Source: Embiotoca jacksoni (taxonomy: Eukaryota; Chordata; Actinopteri; Embiotocidae). Taken from it: DNA of 64,000 nucleotides. The position numbers and the translations under genes were made by a program. The stretch covers positions 10,166,001 through 10,230,000 of the forward strand of contig JAKOON010000006.1 in assembly GCA_022577435.1 (NCBI GenBank), read 5' to 3'. Position 1 is the stretch's first letter; each line of letters opens with the position of its first letter. Shown here piece by piece: positions 1-12,262 of the stretch. The notes under the pieces are model-generated. The model was not told where the DNA came from. It saw only the letters and a program-made list of their open reading frames with translations, and did not search any database.

Positions 1-881
1 GTATAAAATATCTCAATTGTTATAAAGGGGTATAATTTCACCCGGTCTCTTTTTCTACCTTTTAATAAATTCGCCACTGCCACCACTAAGTGGTAGTAAT
101 GTCTCATGTTTAGATTTTCAGTCTATAAAAGAAGCTGTTATTTTGAGACAAGAAACAGTTGGAAGTTTACAAAAATTACCCGTTACATGTAATAACAATC
201 AATTATTTAGTTAAAATCTCTGTGGTGATTATCTTCTCTACGGGGTATTTTCATTACATGAGGAGATTAGGAAAGAACTTAATTTTAGACTTTAATTGTT
301 GAAAGGCAACCAATTCTTTGAATCACTGTGGTTGTCAGAAGAACAATATCCACTTCATTTATGTCATTTTCATTTTTGAGGATATAAAACCATTTTTCAG
401 GTAGAATTGGACTCAACTACTAGTTTATGGAGATTTCAAAGCTTTTTGCAGCCTCCTATAAAGCCTTCAAATTGGTAATTTTTAGTGGAACCTAAATTAA
501 TTTTTTTTTTAACTAATTAAACTCATGTGGAGTGGCCACCAAAACATTAAGGCCCTTTGGAGGTTTGATTGCTATCCCTCCCACAGAGCTCTGATCTCCA
601 CGACAAACTAAATCCAAAGGAACAGTGGAACAGGTGATTTGATTTAGGTTATTTTTTTCTGTTTAATGCATACAAATAATTGGCATGAATTTTGAGTATC
701 CTTACTTTTAGTGCCTAAAACTGGACCCTAGGGTCATGAACTAACTTGCGACTAATTTGATGGCCTTTCATTATTCATATTTTTTGTAAAACTTGTCTAT
801 ACACCCAAAAATATAAGATATGTGAAATATTACTCCTAAAACACACCCACATAATCATAAAGTTTACTTCCTAGGACTTAC
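1..881. other. gga3 intron / flank, no exon seen
   Basis: Non-coding AT-rich sequence downstream (in gene sense) of the last gga3 exon seen. The exon ending at 882 is followed by a consensus donor (GTAAGT on the minus strand), so this stretch should be intron. I looked on the minus strand for the gamma-adaptin-ear domain and did not find it, so those exons should lie to the left of the window. Confidence 0.6.
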
Positions 882-2625
882 TTGGCTTGATGGCATCCAA
901 AGGGACAAACACATTGGCCAGGGAGACCTCTTGTACCCTGCCTGGACTGGCCTGGTTTAGGGGGATGATGGGGGACAGAGAGCGTAACAGAGGGCTGTCA
1001 TCTGCCTGACTCTTGGTAGCTGGAGGAGTAGACCTTCCTTGCATTCCTCCAGTGATCAATGAGGTGGATGTGGTGGAGGTGACACTAAGACTGGAAGACA
1101 GAGGAGCAGGACCATGCAGACCTTCACTCCAAAATGTTTTCATTCAAAATGACAGGCATAAACACGTATAACCCATGATGGCACTGGTAACAAAAGGAGA
1201 GTGAAATAAAATACTACCTGCAATTTTAAGACAAATATTGCAGTTAGGTTTATTCATTAATAATAGAATGCAAAGGCACTTGGCATCATATTAACAGACA
1301 CTGATACAACACAAAGGACTCTTATATGCCACATGTACAAACTATTCTACGTTGCCTAGTTACAGTGTAAAAAACACTGTTACGTAGGTATTGGTTCACC
1401 TAAGTTTAAGTCTTCAGGGTTAATGGAGTCTTGCGTATCAGTCTGCCATTTACGAACTAGTGCTTGAAATGCACTTGAAATTTCATATTGCAAAATATTG
1501 TTAAGCATCTAAAAAGCTCCTTTAAACTCGAGTGTTTAGACACCCATTGAGGCCAGGCCAGTGGAATTTCAAAAATCGCAAGAAAGAACCAAAGGCATGC
1601 ACCATTTACTGAGTTTTTCAAACAATTGGATGAATCATGCAAGATACTATGTGTAAAAGATGGATGAACTGGCCCAGTCTACCCAGTTTTAGCTCATGGA
1701 ACATGTATTACTTACTTATTAGTACTGCCCAGATCCAATAAGGCTAGGTCTTGCAGATTGTGATTGAGAGAAGTTGAGAGCAAGTGGGAGACTCCAGATG
1801 ACATGGAGACCGGTTGTGGAGTGACCGGGGTGACTGAGGGAGCAGAAGTCATGCTGAATGGCTGAGGGGGAGAAGCTGAGGCCATGGTGGTGAGTACTGA
1901 ACTGAGAGGTTGTGGGAATATGACTGATGTTGTTGAGACAGATGCTGTAGAAACCGCAGGTGTGGAACAGACAGGGCCTAGAAGGTTTAAGGAAGAGTCA
2001 AATGTCTGGGTAGGACTAATTGGAGCTATTGTTGTAGAGAGGGCATCTAGAAAGAGTGGAGATGTAGAGAATGCAGGAACTGTCAGCAAAGTGGTGTCAA
2101 GAAGACCCAAATCTTGACTGGAATCCTGGAATGCATAGTAATGAAAAACACTGTTATTTCCAAAAAAATATAGTACTTTAAATGAATATTAATTATTTCT
2201 ATTAATTTAAAATACCTGTAAAGATGGCAAATGATTGCTCAGGCTTTTATGTGTTGATTCACTAAGAGCAGGTTCATTGAAGCCTGGACAAAAACACAAA
2301 TGTCTCAAAACATGTCATATTGAAATGTAAAGACATTTTCATACAGTTAACGTCCCATGTTGCAATGAAAAAAAAATTACAATGATATCAACGGCATCAT
2401 CCTGCATGCTACCTAAAGACAGCAGCTCTTCATCCAAGAGTGACAGTGCTGCAGAGGGTGCGCTAAGCCTCCGGGACTGAGGGTCAGTGGCAGCCGATCC
2501 ACACAGCAGGTCAGCAGGGAAAGACTGCGAAGATGCTGGAGGTTGCTGCTTGGGTGGGGAGTGGTTCTGAATGTCCAGACCTACCAGATCAATCAGAATC
2601 TCTGACTGTTTTGTGCTTCCAGTGC
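882..2625 (-). CDS. gga3: gga3 exons 11-14: hinge with clathrin boxes
   Basis: Exon 11 (2413-2625) begins at GTGSTKQSEILIDLVGLD, whose LIDLVGLD is a clathrin-box-like sequence, and ends in SAALSLLDEELLSLG, the internal acidic dileucine that autoinhibits VHS in mammalian GGA1/3. Its donor is placed at GTAGCA because only that site keeps frame with exon 12 (2216-2283). Exon 13 (1716-2125) is Ser/Thr/Pro-rich and ends in ALLDLGST, a second clathrin-box-like motif. Exon 14 (882-1090) ends VSLANVFVPLDAIKP, which matches the conserved entry into the ear domain. An overlapping plus-strand frame (1884-2117) is a shadow. Confidence 0.85.
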
Positions 2626-3027
2626 CTGTTAAAGAGAGAAAAAACATCAGCACTACAAAGCAAGTTTATGTTCTGAATGTACTTGATTAAGTGTTACAAC
2701 TTGTCGTCATCTATTTGTCAAGCACAGTTTAAAGGGTCAACACCGTTTTTACATTTCTGCCAGCAGCAGCAGCAGCAGTGACACATACAGATGTGAGTAA
2801 AGTGCATACTATGTTTATTAACTTGTCTTCCAAACGTTCCACTATTGTTGTCACTGGTCTGCTTTGTGTGCCTTCTTACCCTTTAAGAGGTGTATTTATG
2901 TTTGACAATACCTCTGTTGTTCTAAGAGTTATGTTGAATTTTGATTACCTTAATAGTATCATATAAATAGTAATTGCAGTGTATTTTGTTTATCCAGTTA
3001 GTAATGATAATTAGTCTTTAGTGCAAA

Positions 3028-3090
<63 letters not shown>

Positions 3091-6000
3091 CCTGATGTGT
3101 TGGATTTAAGGACTGTAAGCAATTGTGCCCGTGTACCTGATGCATCCAACTTCAGTAAAGTTCTGTTGAAGAAATTCCAGTCTCCGTGTCCTGACCCGAC
3201 ACTACATATTGGTTAAGACTCCTGATGCAGCTAAATAACTCCCTACAATAACAGTAGCCAAAGGCTGGTTCTTTGCACACATTTCAAAACATAGTCTACA
3301 GGTTTCTCCGCCTATGAACATTTATTGTGGTGACAGTATTGATAATTTTTTATATGAACAAAATGAAAGCCAATACTATATATTCCACATGTTGACCTTT
3401 AGGACAATTGAAAACATGTCAAAATCTAACTTACCAAATGTACCAATAGTTACAGTAATTCTGCAAACATACAATGACGAGGTGAACTGTAACTTTAAAT
3501 TACCCGTTTAAACTTTACCTTGATTGACTGATGTTCGTCTTTGTTGTGCTGCTTCAGTCTCTCCATTGATGGTGTCACCTTCCACAATCTTCTTATAGGA
3601 ATGAATGACGTGGGAGAGGTCATCGCTGGCCTGCAAGATGTCTCCTGATATGTGCATTTAAAAAAATACACCAGGATGAGGTTAACATTCTGACAAAACA
3701 ACAACAAAAAAAGATCATATTTTTGCCCCACAGTGTGAACTGTGTGAGCAGAATATGGGTCTAATTGGATGTTGGTTTCATGGCAGCACAAGCAAAAGTA
3801 GCAAAGAGGATGTCAACAGAACCAACAGGACCAAATTACAGGATTTTCTTACCCAAGCTGCTGTCATTGTCCTCAGTCTCAGTAGCAAGCTGAAACACTG
3901 TTTGCTTGAGCTTGTCACAATCACCATACAATTCCTGGAAAAACACACTTGTTTAAAATTTACTGGAAAAAAAAATGTACATTTTAAATCTTATCTACGA
4001 ACTGCTGTCACGAGATGAAAAATTGGAAGTTTTTCTTTTGTAAGAGTTTTTCAAGAAAGGTCAATTAAAGTCTAAAGACACAAGTGAATTTATTTAAAAA
4101 GATCATTGGAGTCTAATTTGACAAGAGAACAAACCCTAATAAGCTCCCTGTCTCCATCCGTGGAATCTTCTGGGCTGAAGTGCGTTAGCATCTCATTAAG
4201 GAGTTTAACGCTGTTGTTGATTGCCTCCAGAGTGCTTTTTTGCTTAGTTGCTTTCTGTCTTCTCACCTCGTCCTGAGACAAAAAAAAAAGACGGAGTTTA
4301 ATTTTGTTGACTCAAGTCATTAAACCTGATTTGAAAAGCTGAATTTTGAGGTGGAAATCGAAACGTGTTCAGCACATTAAATTTAAATTTTCAAGAAGCA
4401 AGCAGGCAGAACTCTGGTTTCATTAAAACTCAATCATAACAATTAAAACATTTCATTTGAAACCGACACACCTCCTTGACCATGTTCTTGATGAGCCGAT
4501 TGGCCTCTTGTAGATCTTCAGGCTTTTTGCTCTTCAGTAGCTCTGCTAATCTCTGCAGCGAGATAAGAGAACCATTAGTGACCATTGACTCGTTCACAGA
4601 CTGCAGGGAAGCCTTTCCAGCTCCCAGACCCTAAAAGAAAACAAACTTCACATAAATAAACTGCAGTCAACACAAAGTAAACAGACCGTCGGGACATGTT
4701 TTTGTGGGCTGTAACCAATGATGTAATTCGCCTTTACTCACTGACACAAGTGTGAGATAGTGTAAAAAAAGAGAGGCAAAGAGTGAGCTTCTCTTCTTCT
4801 TTTAAACTTTCCAAACCTCCATACCTTCAGCATGTGGTGGAATTAAAACTCCCATTCAAGAATGAAAACACCATTAAAGTGTATTGCTATGACAGAAGTT
4901 TACGGTTTGTGGTTTCTTTAAAGATTTCATTTATAGGTAGATGAGAAAATTTATGTTACTTACATATTTGACTATGAAAGGTTCAGTGTGTAAGATTTAA
5001 GGGATCTATTGGCAGATATTTAACATTTTCTTTCATCATAAGAACATTTTAATTTGTGTATAATCACCTGAAACTAAGAGTCACTGTGTTCTTGTTACCT
5101 CAGAATGAGTCATACATAAGAACAGGTCCTCTTTTACAGAGTCAACCATGTTGCACCACCATGTTTCTCCAGTAGCCCAGGATGGACAAACCAAACACTG
5201 GCTCTAGTGAAGGCATTTTGCACTTTTTTTTCGCAGCCACCTTAGATTCTCTCAAACACTTGGAAAGGCAGGGTGAAGTGATAGGTGTTCAGTTGGTTGC
5301 AATCTGCAACCTCACCACTAGATGCCACTACATCCTGTGTGTCCCGCCAGCCCAGCCAGCTACTGCCAGGCCTATAGGTCTACATTGAGTATTACTTGGA
5401 TAATGGCGATCAGTTATCAAATGTCTGAGGTCCGACAAGTTCAGAGTTGTTACCAAAAAGACACACAGGCAAACACATACAGACCCAGAAACTGAGATGG
5501 AGAGGGAATAAAAAAAACAAAACAAAACACTGCTCTTCATCTTTTCAATGATTGCCATGATATAATTAGAGGCTACATTGGATTTCTTACATATTGCACA
5601 TGTGATCACAGATCTTTTCCATTTCTATTTTTGCTGGGATACGCGTGTATCACGCATAAAAAAATAGGTGTCTCATCTATTGTCCAGATGGCGTCTCTCA
5701 CACTGGCTGTGTGGCTGCTCTAACCTGTGAACATTAGCAACGAAATGAACATCAAGACGCTCGACGAGTGACACACACACACACACACACCACACAAGCA
5801 GTCTCCGAGGCCTAAACAGTTACCTTAACATAGTGGCTGCAGAAGAGCAAACAGCTTTCTGTCCGCTGTCTAAAGTTAAAGTTTATACAGAGCCAGTAAG
5901 CCAGTTAGTTGGAGGTGCTTGTCTTCACTTCACCAGTGCTTTACCAATGCTTACCAGCACTTCTGAAATGCCTAAAGGACTATTGCTTAGCCAGCAGCTA

Positions 6001-8865
6001 AGCTACCCTGTCTTTTCTGTTGCTTTTTATTCAGTGGACAGATATGAGAGCTGCACAGATCTTCTTATCTAACTCCCAGCAAGAAGGCGAAAACATTTTT
6101 TTTTTTTAAACTATTCCTTTCATAGTTTTAAAAAGTGGATCATCAGTCTATCAGGCTTAATGTGCAGAAACTCTTGATACTTGACAACAGAGGTACCAAA
6201 TGAAAGCTACACTGAAACCCACAAAAAAATTGTACAGTACGTGCAGTAGCAGTACAAGATTGAGTATAACAGATAGACAGCATTATCTTGATGTTGATTA
6301 TGATCTGTGCTCCACCAATAAAACAATTACATGAACATAAGTATCTGTATCAGAGATAAGACAAGAGACATTCAGTGAGCGAGCTGCAGTGTTCACACAG
6401 TGACATCTCAAAATAGTTCCCCTTACCTTGCTCTTCTTCTCGTCATCAAATACAGGATTCTTTGGTCGTGGAGAAGGTGAAGGAATTAATGTGGCATCAT
6501 GAGAGATTTCTGGATCAGCTAAAACAATACCTAAAATACAATGACAACAGACAGTTTCAGGTGACATTACCTAAAGAAGTGTAAATCACAAGACAGTGGT
6601 AAATGTCCGTCCACTGTATGATTTTTGGAAGTCACTGCTCAGCAATTATATTGTTTTACTGTATTATTAAGTCTTGTGGGCATATTTTAACAGTTTGTCA
6701 GTAGTTGATGTCTCACCCTGTGACTTCAGCATCTGATATGCTTCACATATCTTTGCTTCATCTGGTAGAAACACTGTCCAACTGTACAGCAACTCAATCA
6801 CTTTTGTCTTCACCTTTTCTGATACTTTGTCTCCAAGGTACTGAAAAATAAGAAATGCATCATATAATTTACATGATATCAAATGTAAATTTGCATAGTT
6901 ATGTAATAGAGGGCTTTTATGTTACTTACTTTGGGTGAAACCACTTTAATAAGTTCATTTAAAAACTTAAATTTGCCAACTTCATTGTGAAACCGTCGCC
7001 CACAGTTCTTCATACAAGCCTCAAGAACCTACAAAAGTAAAACAAGCTTGAATGAGTACGTTTGAACTGTGAGAGGTTATAATGAAGGACATCAGATTAA
7101 AAAAAACAGTGAAGTGATGACACTACGGACCGTTAATGCTTGCATCGCCTCCCATTCCTGAGGAGACTGAATCTTGTATGCCAATAGTCTGACGGATATT
7201 TGTGGACTGAAAAATATCACAGAAAGAAATAATACAATACTAACTCAATAACCCAAGCAACATAAAGCTCCTTGTGTGGAGCACAATGAGGATACTGATG
7301 AGTAGATTAGATAAGTGTGATTCAGCGATAAGGGAAAGATTGGGTTTGTTGAAAGAATGTGGCCATACCCTTCTAGCTCCTTATTGATTTGATCACAGAA
7401 GCCCATAATGTACTCCCAGTCTTCCTGTCTGTTGGAGGGGTTGGTGGCTTTGTCTGAAAAAGAGGAGATACAATCTCTCATGACCCCCGTAGCACATTTT
7501 ATGCCAAAAGTTATAACTCAGTCCTTGGAATGCTAATTAAGGCAGGAGTCTTGTGATCCCTTCGGAGACCATCTTACAAACAATGCAGTCATTTGCAGTG
7601 AAGCTCAATTACCTTACTTTGGTACAATTTTTCGGTACTTGGCTTGAGTATTTCCATTTGATGCTACTTTAATTCCACTCCTCTATTTCAGAGGGAAATA
7701 TTGTACTCTTTACTCCAATACATTTGTTTGGCAGCTAATGATTTGACACAATGGATAATAAAACAGGCTTTTAAATTAAAACACATTGTCATGGATTAAA
7801 CCAGTGGTTTACAACCTTTCTGTCTTCCGACGTCTTAAAAACAGTGGTAAATAGTGATTTCTCCACTAAACTTCTCACATGGTTTCATTTTAATAAATGT
7901 TCTAAAACTCAGAAATTTCAGCAAATATCCAAACGTCCAAAAACTGAAAAGAAATTTGTGAATCAGAACTTTTTATTCTTTCCTCTCTCGGTAATCATCT
8001 GGCAACACCTCACATTTATCTGCTGTCCCTGGATATAAAACTGGATATAAAGCAGGTTAAACTCGCTCCACCTGCAGCAGCTACAACTGTAACATGCTGC
8101 TTACACACTGATGCTTCACTATTAATAATCTAAAGATGCCATATATAAAAAATATATCAGTCAGAGGGACCAAACAAACCAGCACCTTTTACTTTATTAT
8201 GTTAACTGCTGCTGACAGCCAACTTATGTTCATGTACTTTTAAAGTAGGAATTTATGCAGGACTTTAACTTGTTATTGCGTGTTGTTACAATGCTGTTTT
8301 GGTCATTTTTTATTCTAGTAAACAATATAACTACTTCTTCCACCAATGGTCAGTTGTTACCCAACAGTTTCAGTTTATTTTACCTCATGAATTGTCTCTT
8401 AACCCAAGACACGAATTAACTGCTTCACAGCTGTTCCTGTTTCAAGTGCTTGAACTTTAAGAGGAAAAATGCCTGGGGATGTTTGTGCTTCTCCAATAGG
8501 TAAATCCTAAAGCGTACTGTGGGTCACTACTTAAATAAAGTAAGTGCATTTTTGCCAGCAAACCGACAATAATGAAACATAACATACGTAAATACATAAT
8601 AAGCTGGTTTTGGCACTTGACATCCAACAGTTACCAGCAAACTGACTGTTAGCCTCCACTGACAACACAGACGAATTATCATTACATTTTCAGCCACAGC
8701 CATGTCACGTGAGTCCAATATTTCAATATTTCGGACACCTACGGTAAGGCAACACATACGAGCACACCTCTAATATTAATAAACGTTGTGGGGAAAAAAA
8801 AAAAAAAGAGTTTTAAATATGTACTTACTGAGCCAAGACTCCAGTGACTCTCCATCATCCGCCAT
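882..8865 (-). CDS. gga3: GGA3, Golgi-localised gamma-ear ARF-binding clathrin adaptor (3' end missing)
   Basis: GGA proteins are monomeric adaptors at the trans-Golgi network and endosomes; they bind acidic-dileucine cargo tails (VHS), ARF-GTP and ubiquitin (GAT) and clathrin (hinge). Coding exons, in transcription order on the minus strand: 8865-8829, 7453-7369, 7206-7131, 7028-6930, 6840-6717, 6530-6427, 4630-4472, 4272-4135, 3934-3853, 3644-3519, 2625-2413, 2283-2216, 2125-1716, 1090-882. All junctions keep one open frame (1930 nt, about 643 codons). The start is in MADDGESLESWLNK, which fits vertebrate GGA3 better than GGA1 (the ESLESWLNKATNPSNRQEDWE stretch and SKKPEDLQEANRLIK). The final exon ends IKP plus a donor, just before the ear domain, which is outside the window. 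Least certain is the 5' boundary of the 882-1090 exon: an acceptor at about 1126 also keeps frame. The hinge is longer and more Ser/Thr/Pro-rich than I recall for human GGA3. Confidence 0.93.
3029..3088. repeat. (CA)30 microsatellite in gga3 intron
   Basis: Uninterrupted CA dinucleotide tract of about 60 bp in the intron between the exons at 2625 and 3519. Confidence 0.98.
3519..6530 (-). CDS. gga3: gga3 exons 6-10: VHS-GAT linker and GAT domain
   Basis: Exon 6 (6427-6530) ends in the proline-rich linker PSPSPRPKNPVFDDEKKSK. Exon 7 (4472-4630) carries the N-GAT hook that binds ARF (LAELLKSKKPEDLQEANRLI) preceded by 26 residues with no counterpart in mammalian GGA3 as I know it. Exon 8 (4135-4272) has TLEAINNSVKLLNEMLTHF and an STDGDREL motif; its donor is GTTTGT, weaker than the others. 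Exons 9 and 10 (3853-3934, 3519-3644) give ELYGDCDKLKQTVFQLATET and DILQASDDLSHVIHSYKKIV, the C-GAT three-helix bundle that binds ubiquitin and rabaptin-5 in the family. Confidence 0.9.
4977..5348. mobile_element. MITE-like repeat in gga3 intron
   Basis: The left edge reads AGGTTCAGTGTGTAAGATTT and the right edge CACTACATCCTGTGTGT, which pair as imperfect terminal inverted repeats. The interior (GAATGAGTCATACAT, ATGTTGCACCACCATGTTTC, CCAAACACTGGCTCTAGTG) resembles a very common non-autonomous DNA element of fish genomes. The family name is from memory and cannot be verified here. Confidence 0.55.
6717..8865 (-). CDS. gga3: gga3 exons 1-5: VHS domain
   Basis: Five exons encode residues 1 to about 140. 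Exon 1 (8829-8865) holds only the first 12 codons and one base; the next joins to make LNKATNPSNRQEDWEYI. Visible VHS landmarks are KIQSPQEWEAMQALTVLEA, MKNCGRRFHNEVGKF, FLNELIKVVSPKYLGD and VKTKVIELLYSWT, the helices that form the acidic-dileucine sorting-signal pocket in the family. The first intron (7454-8828) contains a repeat fragment. A further open frame across exon 1 (8776-8988) is only 5' UTR plus intron read-through. Confidence 0.93.
7604..8040. repeat. Interspersed-repeat fragments in gga3 intron 1
   Basis: 7604-7745 (TTGAGTATTTCCATTTGATG, TTTCAGAGGGAAATATTGTA, then TTTACTCCAATACATTTGTT) looks like the internal part of the MITE family seen more completely at 9108-10159. From 7801 follows CCAGTGGTTTACAACCTTTC, the typical edge of another fish repeat. 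No exon is seen between 7454 and 8828. Confidence 0.5.
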
Positions 8866-9107
8866 ATTTGTACTCTGAGCAAACAACGCGTGACTCCTGG
8901 TGCCTTCACGTGCTGTCGGACAACTGGGAATCTGTGCTTGCGAGTGTAACGAAACATTTCTGATCTTTTCCGCTGGTTTCAAAAACATAAAACCAAGACA
9001 TGAGCTATTTCTTAGCAGTCGGCGGAGACCAAAACAAATCTAACATTAGCATTAATTGAAATTCTAAATGATGACAATGCTCTTTCATGTCTACTACTTT
9101 TTATATT

Positions 9108-10159
9108 AGCTGTGGAAGAAGTATTTAGATTCTTTACATTTGTAAAAGTAGGCTAATACCACAGGGTGAAAATACCCCACTACAAGTGAAAACCCTGTAT
9201 GCATTTACTTAAGTAAAAGTAGGCTATGTGGCCTGGTATTATTTTTGATGTTTTAGGTTTTATAGGTTATATGCTGAGCTAATTTTGACAACATTATTTA
9301 CTCCTGGTTAGTACAACCACAGTAATGCATCATCTTCTATAAAATCATTGCATCTATTTCTATTGCATCCTCACTGTCCTGTGAGAACCATACATCAGCC
9401 CTGTGGACAGTTTTGTGAGACAACACATTTTTCAGGTAACCCAACTGGTTGTTTTTTTTAATAGTTTATTTAGTTTAAGGAGGAGGATACTTTTCTGAAC
9501 CCTTACAGAAGCATTTAATCCTTTAGTTTATCAGAAACATTTGAAAGGTATCAAAAGTCAAATTTGTCATTTTGCAGAAAAATTAACCACACCAGTGTTT
9601 TATATGATGTTTTTGGATGTTCAATATTTATTAATATTGCTGCATTGTTGTGTATGTTGCATTTCAATGCTGTAGTTATGTAGGTTGTGTTAGTTATAAC
9701 TACCTCAGATACTATAAGTGAGCATTAAACATCATGATCTATGAGCTCAGCGTATAGTTGTAGCATGTTTGTAGAGATAACCTCAGAAGCTCAGAAAACA
9801 AACATGTTGTCAGTTTTGTGATGATGCTTTTTCCAGCTAATCAAAGAGGGGGGTTTAGGAGAATTCTTTTCAACCAGTAAGAGAACATTTAATCCTTCAG
9901 TTTAAAATTCGAACTCAAAATTACCAAATTTAGAGATGCATCATTTTAACTGGACAGGAAGTGTATGAAAAATGTTATTCTGAAAAAGTAATAAGGAATT
10001 AAAGTTGTCTGACAAATGTGGCTGATTAAACAATGCAATTTGCCCCAAAAAAGTTGTGGAGTACAAACATAAAGTTGCATAAAATGGAATTACTCAAGTA
10101 AAGTAAAAGAACCTCAAATCTACTTGAGTAAATGTGCTTAGTTACATTCCACCACTGGC
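9108..10159. mobile_element. hAT-type MITE, about 1.05 kb
   Basis: The left end is GCTGTGGAAGAAGTATTTAG and the right end CTTAGTTACATTCCACCACT; read inward from each side these match the paired ends of the abundant fish MITE whose ends read GTGGTGGAATGTAACTAAG. Inside are AAGTAAAAGTAGGC and CTTGAGTAAATGTG. No transposase frame is seen. It lies just upstream of the gga3 start. Confidence 0.55.
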
Positions 10160-12059
10160 TAATGCTGCTAATATTAAGATAAGATAATACGTCAGGGCAA
10201 AGTATAACAGGCTGGGGCCGACAGAATTATTACTGTAGTAAAATTGTAGTGAGGCTCCAAAAAATAGATGCCAGACTTCCGTGAGATTATTATACTATTT
10301 ATTGAACTTTTGAGATAACAGCTTTAGTAAATAAATAAACTACGGCAGAACAATATTTTTGAAGACCACCGGTCAATAATGGCTGATCGCCTGCTCTGTG
10401 TGACAGCATGTTTCTGTCTGGCCTATCGTCTGTCACTTTAGTCTGCCCCCCTCTGAGCTTGAAGATGAGGCTGCATGAACAATCTTGATCTCTGAATGTC
10501 CTCAATAACTGTAGTGGCTCCAGCTCAAATACAATATGGTTTACAATGTTGCAACACAACAGGTGGCTTTACATGTCTCAGCCAATGAAACAGACTACTG
10601 AAGGATGGCTTCATCAGCTAGTACATCAAGTGATCTGTTGAGGAGTCCAACCAGATACTTTCTCCTGCCAAGCCCTATCCCTCTGTGCTCTTCAGGCTAA
10701 TGGTGTGACTGGCAGGACTTCCAAAGAATTCCACATTTAGCCCTCTTTCTTGAAATGTATTTTCAGCTTAGTCAACACAGCCCTTTCTGGTCTTTTGCTG
10801 CCAATGTCTCATCCAAGATTTAATGAAGGGTTATCTGTACAGCTTTTTGGACTTCCAGATGTCACAGCAGCTATTCTCTGAGTTAGTCCTGTTCAATAAC
10901 CCTCATATGATCAGTTTACTTTTCACTGAGTCAGTTTATAGTTGTCTACCTTGACACACATATCACAGTCTGACTTCCTGTCAGATAAAGAGTCCTCCCC
11001 TCGTAACGCTGTGAATGAAGCAGCCTCTACAGCCACTGCAAACACATCTGTCCATCAACTCTCTTGTTTGGTATCCCCTCTAAAAAGTAATTGATTTGTG
11101 CAGGGTTATATCCTCCTTCACATCAGAAGCCTGAGAAAATCTCATCCAACAGAGAGAACTTGTCTGTATTTCATGTTTACCAATACTGATACAGCTATTG
11201 TTGGATCAACTTTGAGCAACTCCCGTGGCACACAGATGCAGTCTCACTGCTTGATCCAGTATTTTCTAGTAATAAACAACCTCTTCTTGGCTTGGCCCTT
11301 GAAAGGGATTGCTTTGAAAGGTTGAGGTCACCTCCACAGTTAGTTCAAATTTTCAAGGCTTTCAGGGGGTGGTCGGTGGAGACAGGAACACACACCCTTT
11401 ATTTGGAATATGTAATGGAGACAAGTGTGTTCATGGTCATTAACCCATCATACGGGTTTTAGTGAGCATGCAGTTTTTGTCCATTTGTTTGTTAAATGCT
11501 TTGTGTTCAACCATTATTGTAACTTTCAAGACCCCACAATCATGCCCACTTTACACAGCATCTGGCCAGGGGTCCATACCGGATTTCAAATCATCTGTCT
11601 TTGTTTTCATTCCTTACACAGACTGTCACATTTAGAATGTAACCTACAACTAAATACAAAACCGTGAAAACTTCTGAGGAAAAGACTCCCTGTGCTCTTT
11701 TCCCCATGTTCGAGCACTTAAGCCTTTCTGTATGACAGCTGACGTTTCACTTCACAAAAGGTACACACACTTTTACCTTTAGACATGTTCAGATAACTCA
11801 AGCATACTTTGCCCTTTTTTCCACATTGTTGTGCACTATCTGTCAATCCTCGTGTCCTCTGGAAGACACTTTGGATGTGTGCATTCCTCAATATGTAGGT
11901 TCATTGAATATATGAATATCTAAAGTCCAAGAATAGCAGATAAGAAGACACCCAGAGTTTGTGGGAAAAAAAAGAGCTGTGTACCATGACTGTTACATGT
12001 GGTAATCCTCTGGGTGAGCTGTCATTCTAAAGTGGTATTAGGATGACTAGGATTTCAAT

Positions 12060-12262
12060 AAGCCAAAATATCCCGGATGAATCTCCTCCTAGTCCAACTG
12101 GTAGGAGACTCTAAAGCAAACCAGAACACGCTGGAGAGATTATACGATCTGTCCCAGAAAACCCTTGGGATCCCCTAGTAGTGGGAGCTGGACAACATGG
12201 CTGGAAAAAGGACGCTGACACCATGACCTTTGTCAGGATAAGCAAAAGATGGATGGATTGAA
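12060..12262 (+). mobile_element. 3' end of a non-LTR retrotransposon
   Basis: The block containing CCAGAACACGCTGGAGAGAT, CTTGGGATCCCCTAGTAG and AGCTGGACAACATGGCTGG, ending in AAAAGATGGATGGATTG, resembles the coding 3' end and ATGG-type tail of a very common fish LINE. It is 5'-truncated and has no intact frame. Confidence 0.55.

Noticed and set aside
1884..2117. 77-codon plus-strand frame
   Set aside because: Lies opposite the gga3 hinge exon, which has clathrin boxes and in-phase splice sites.
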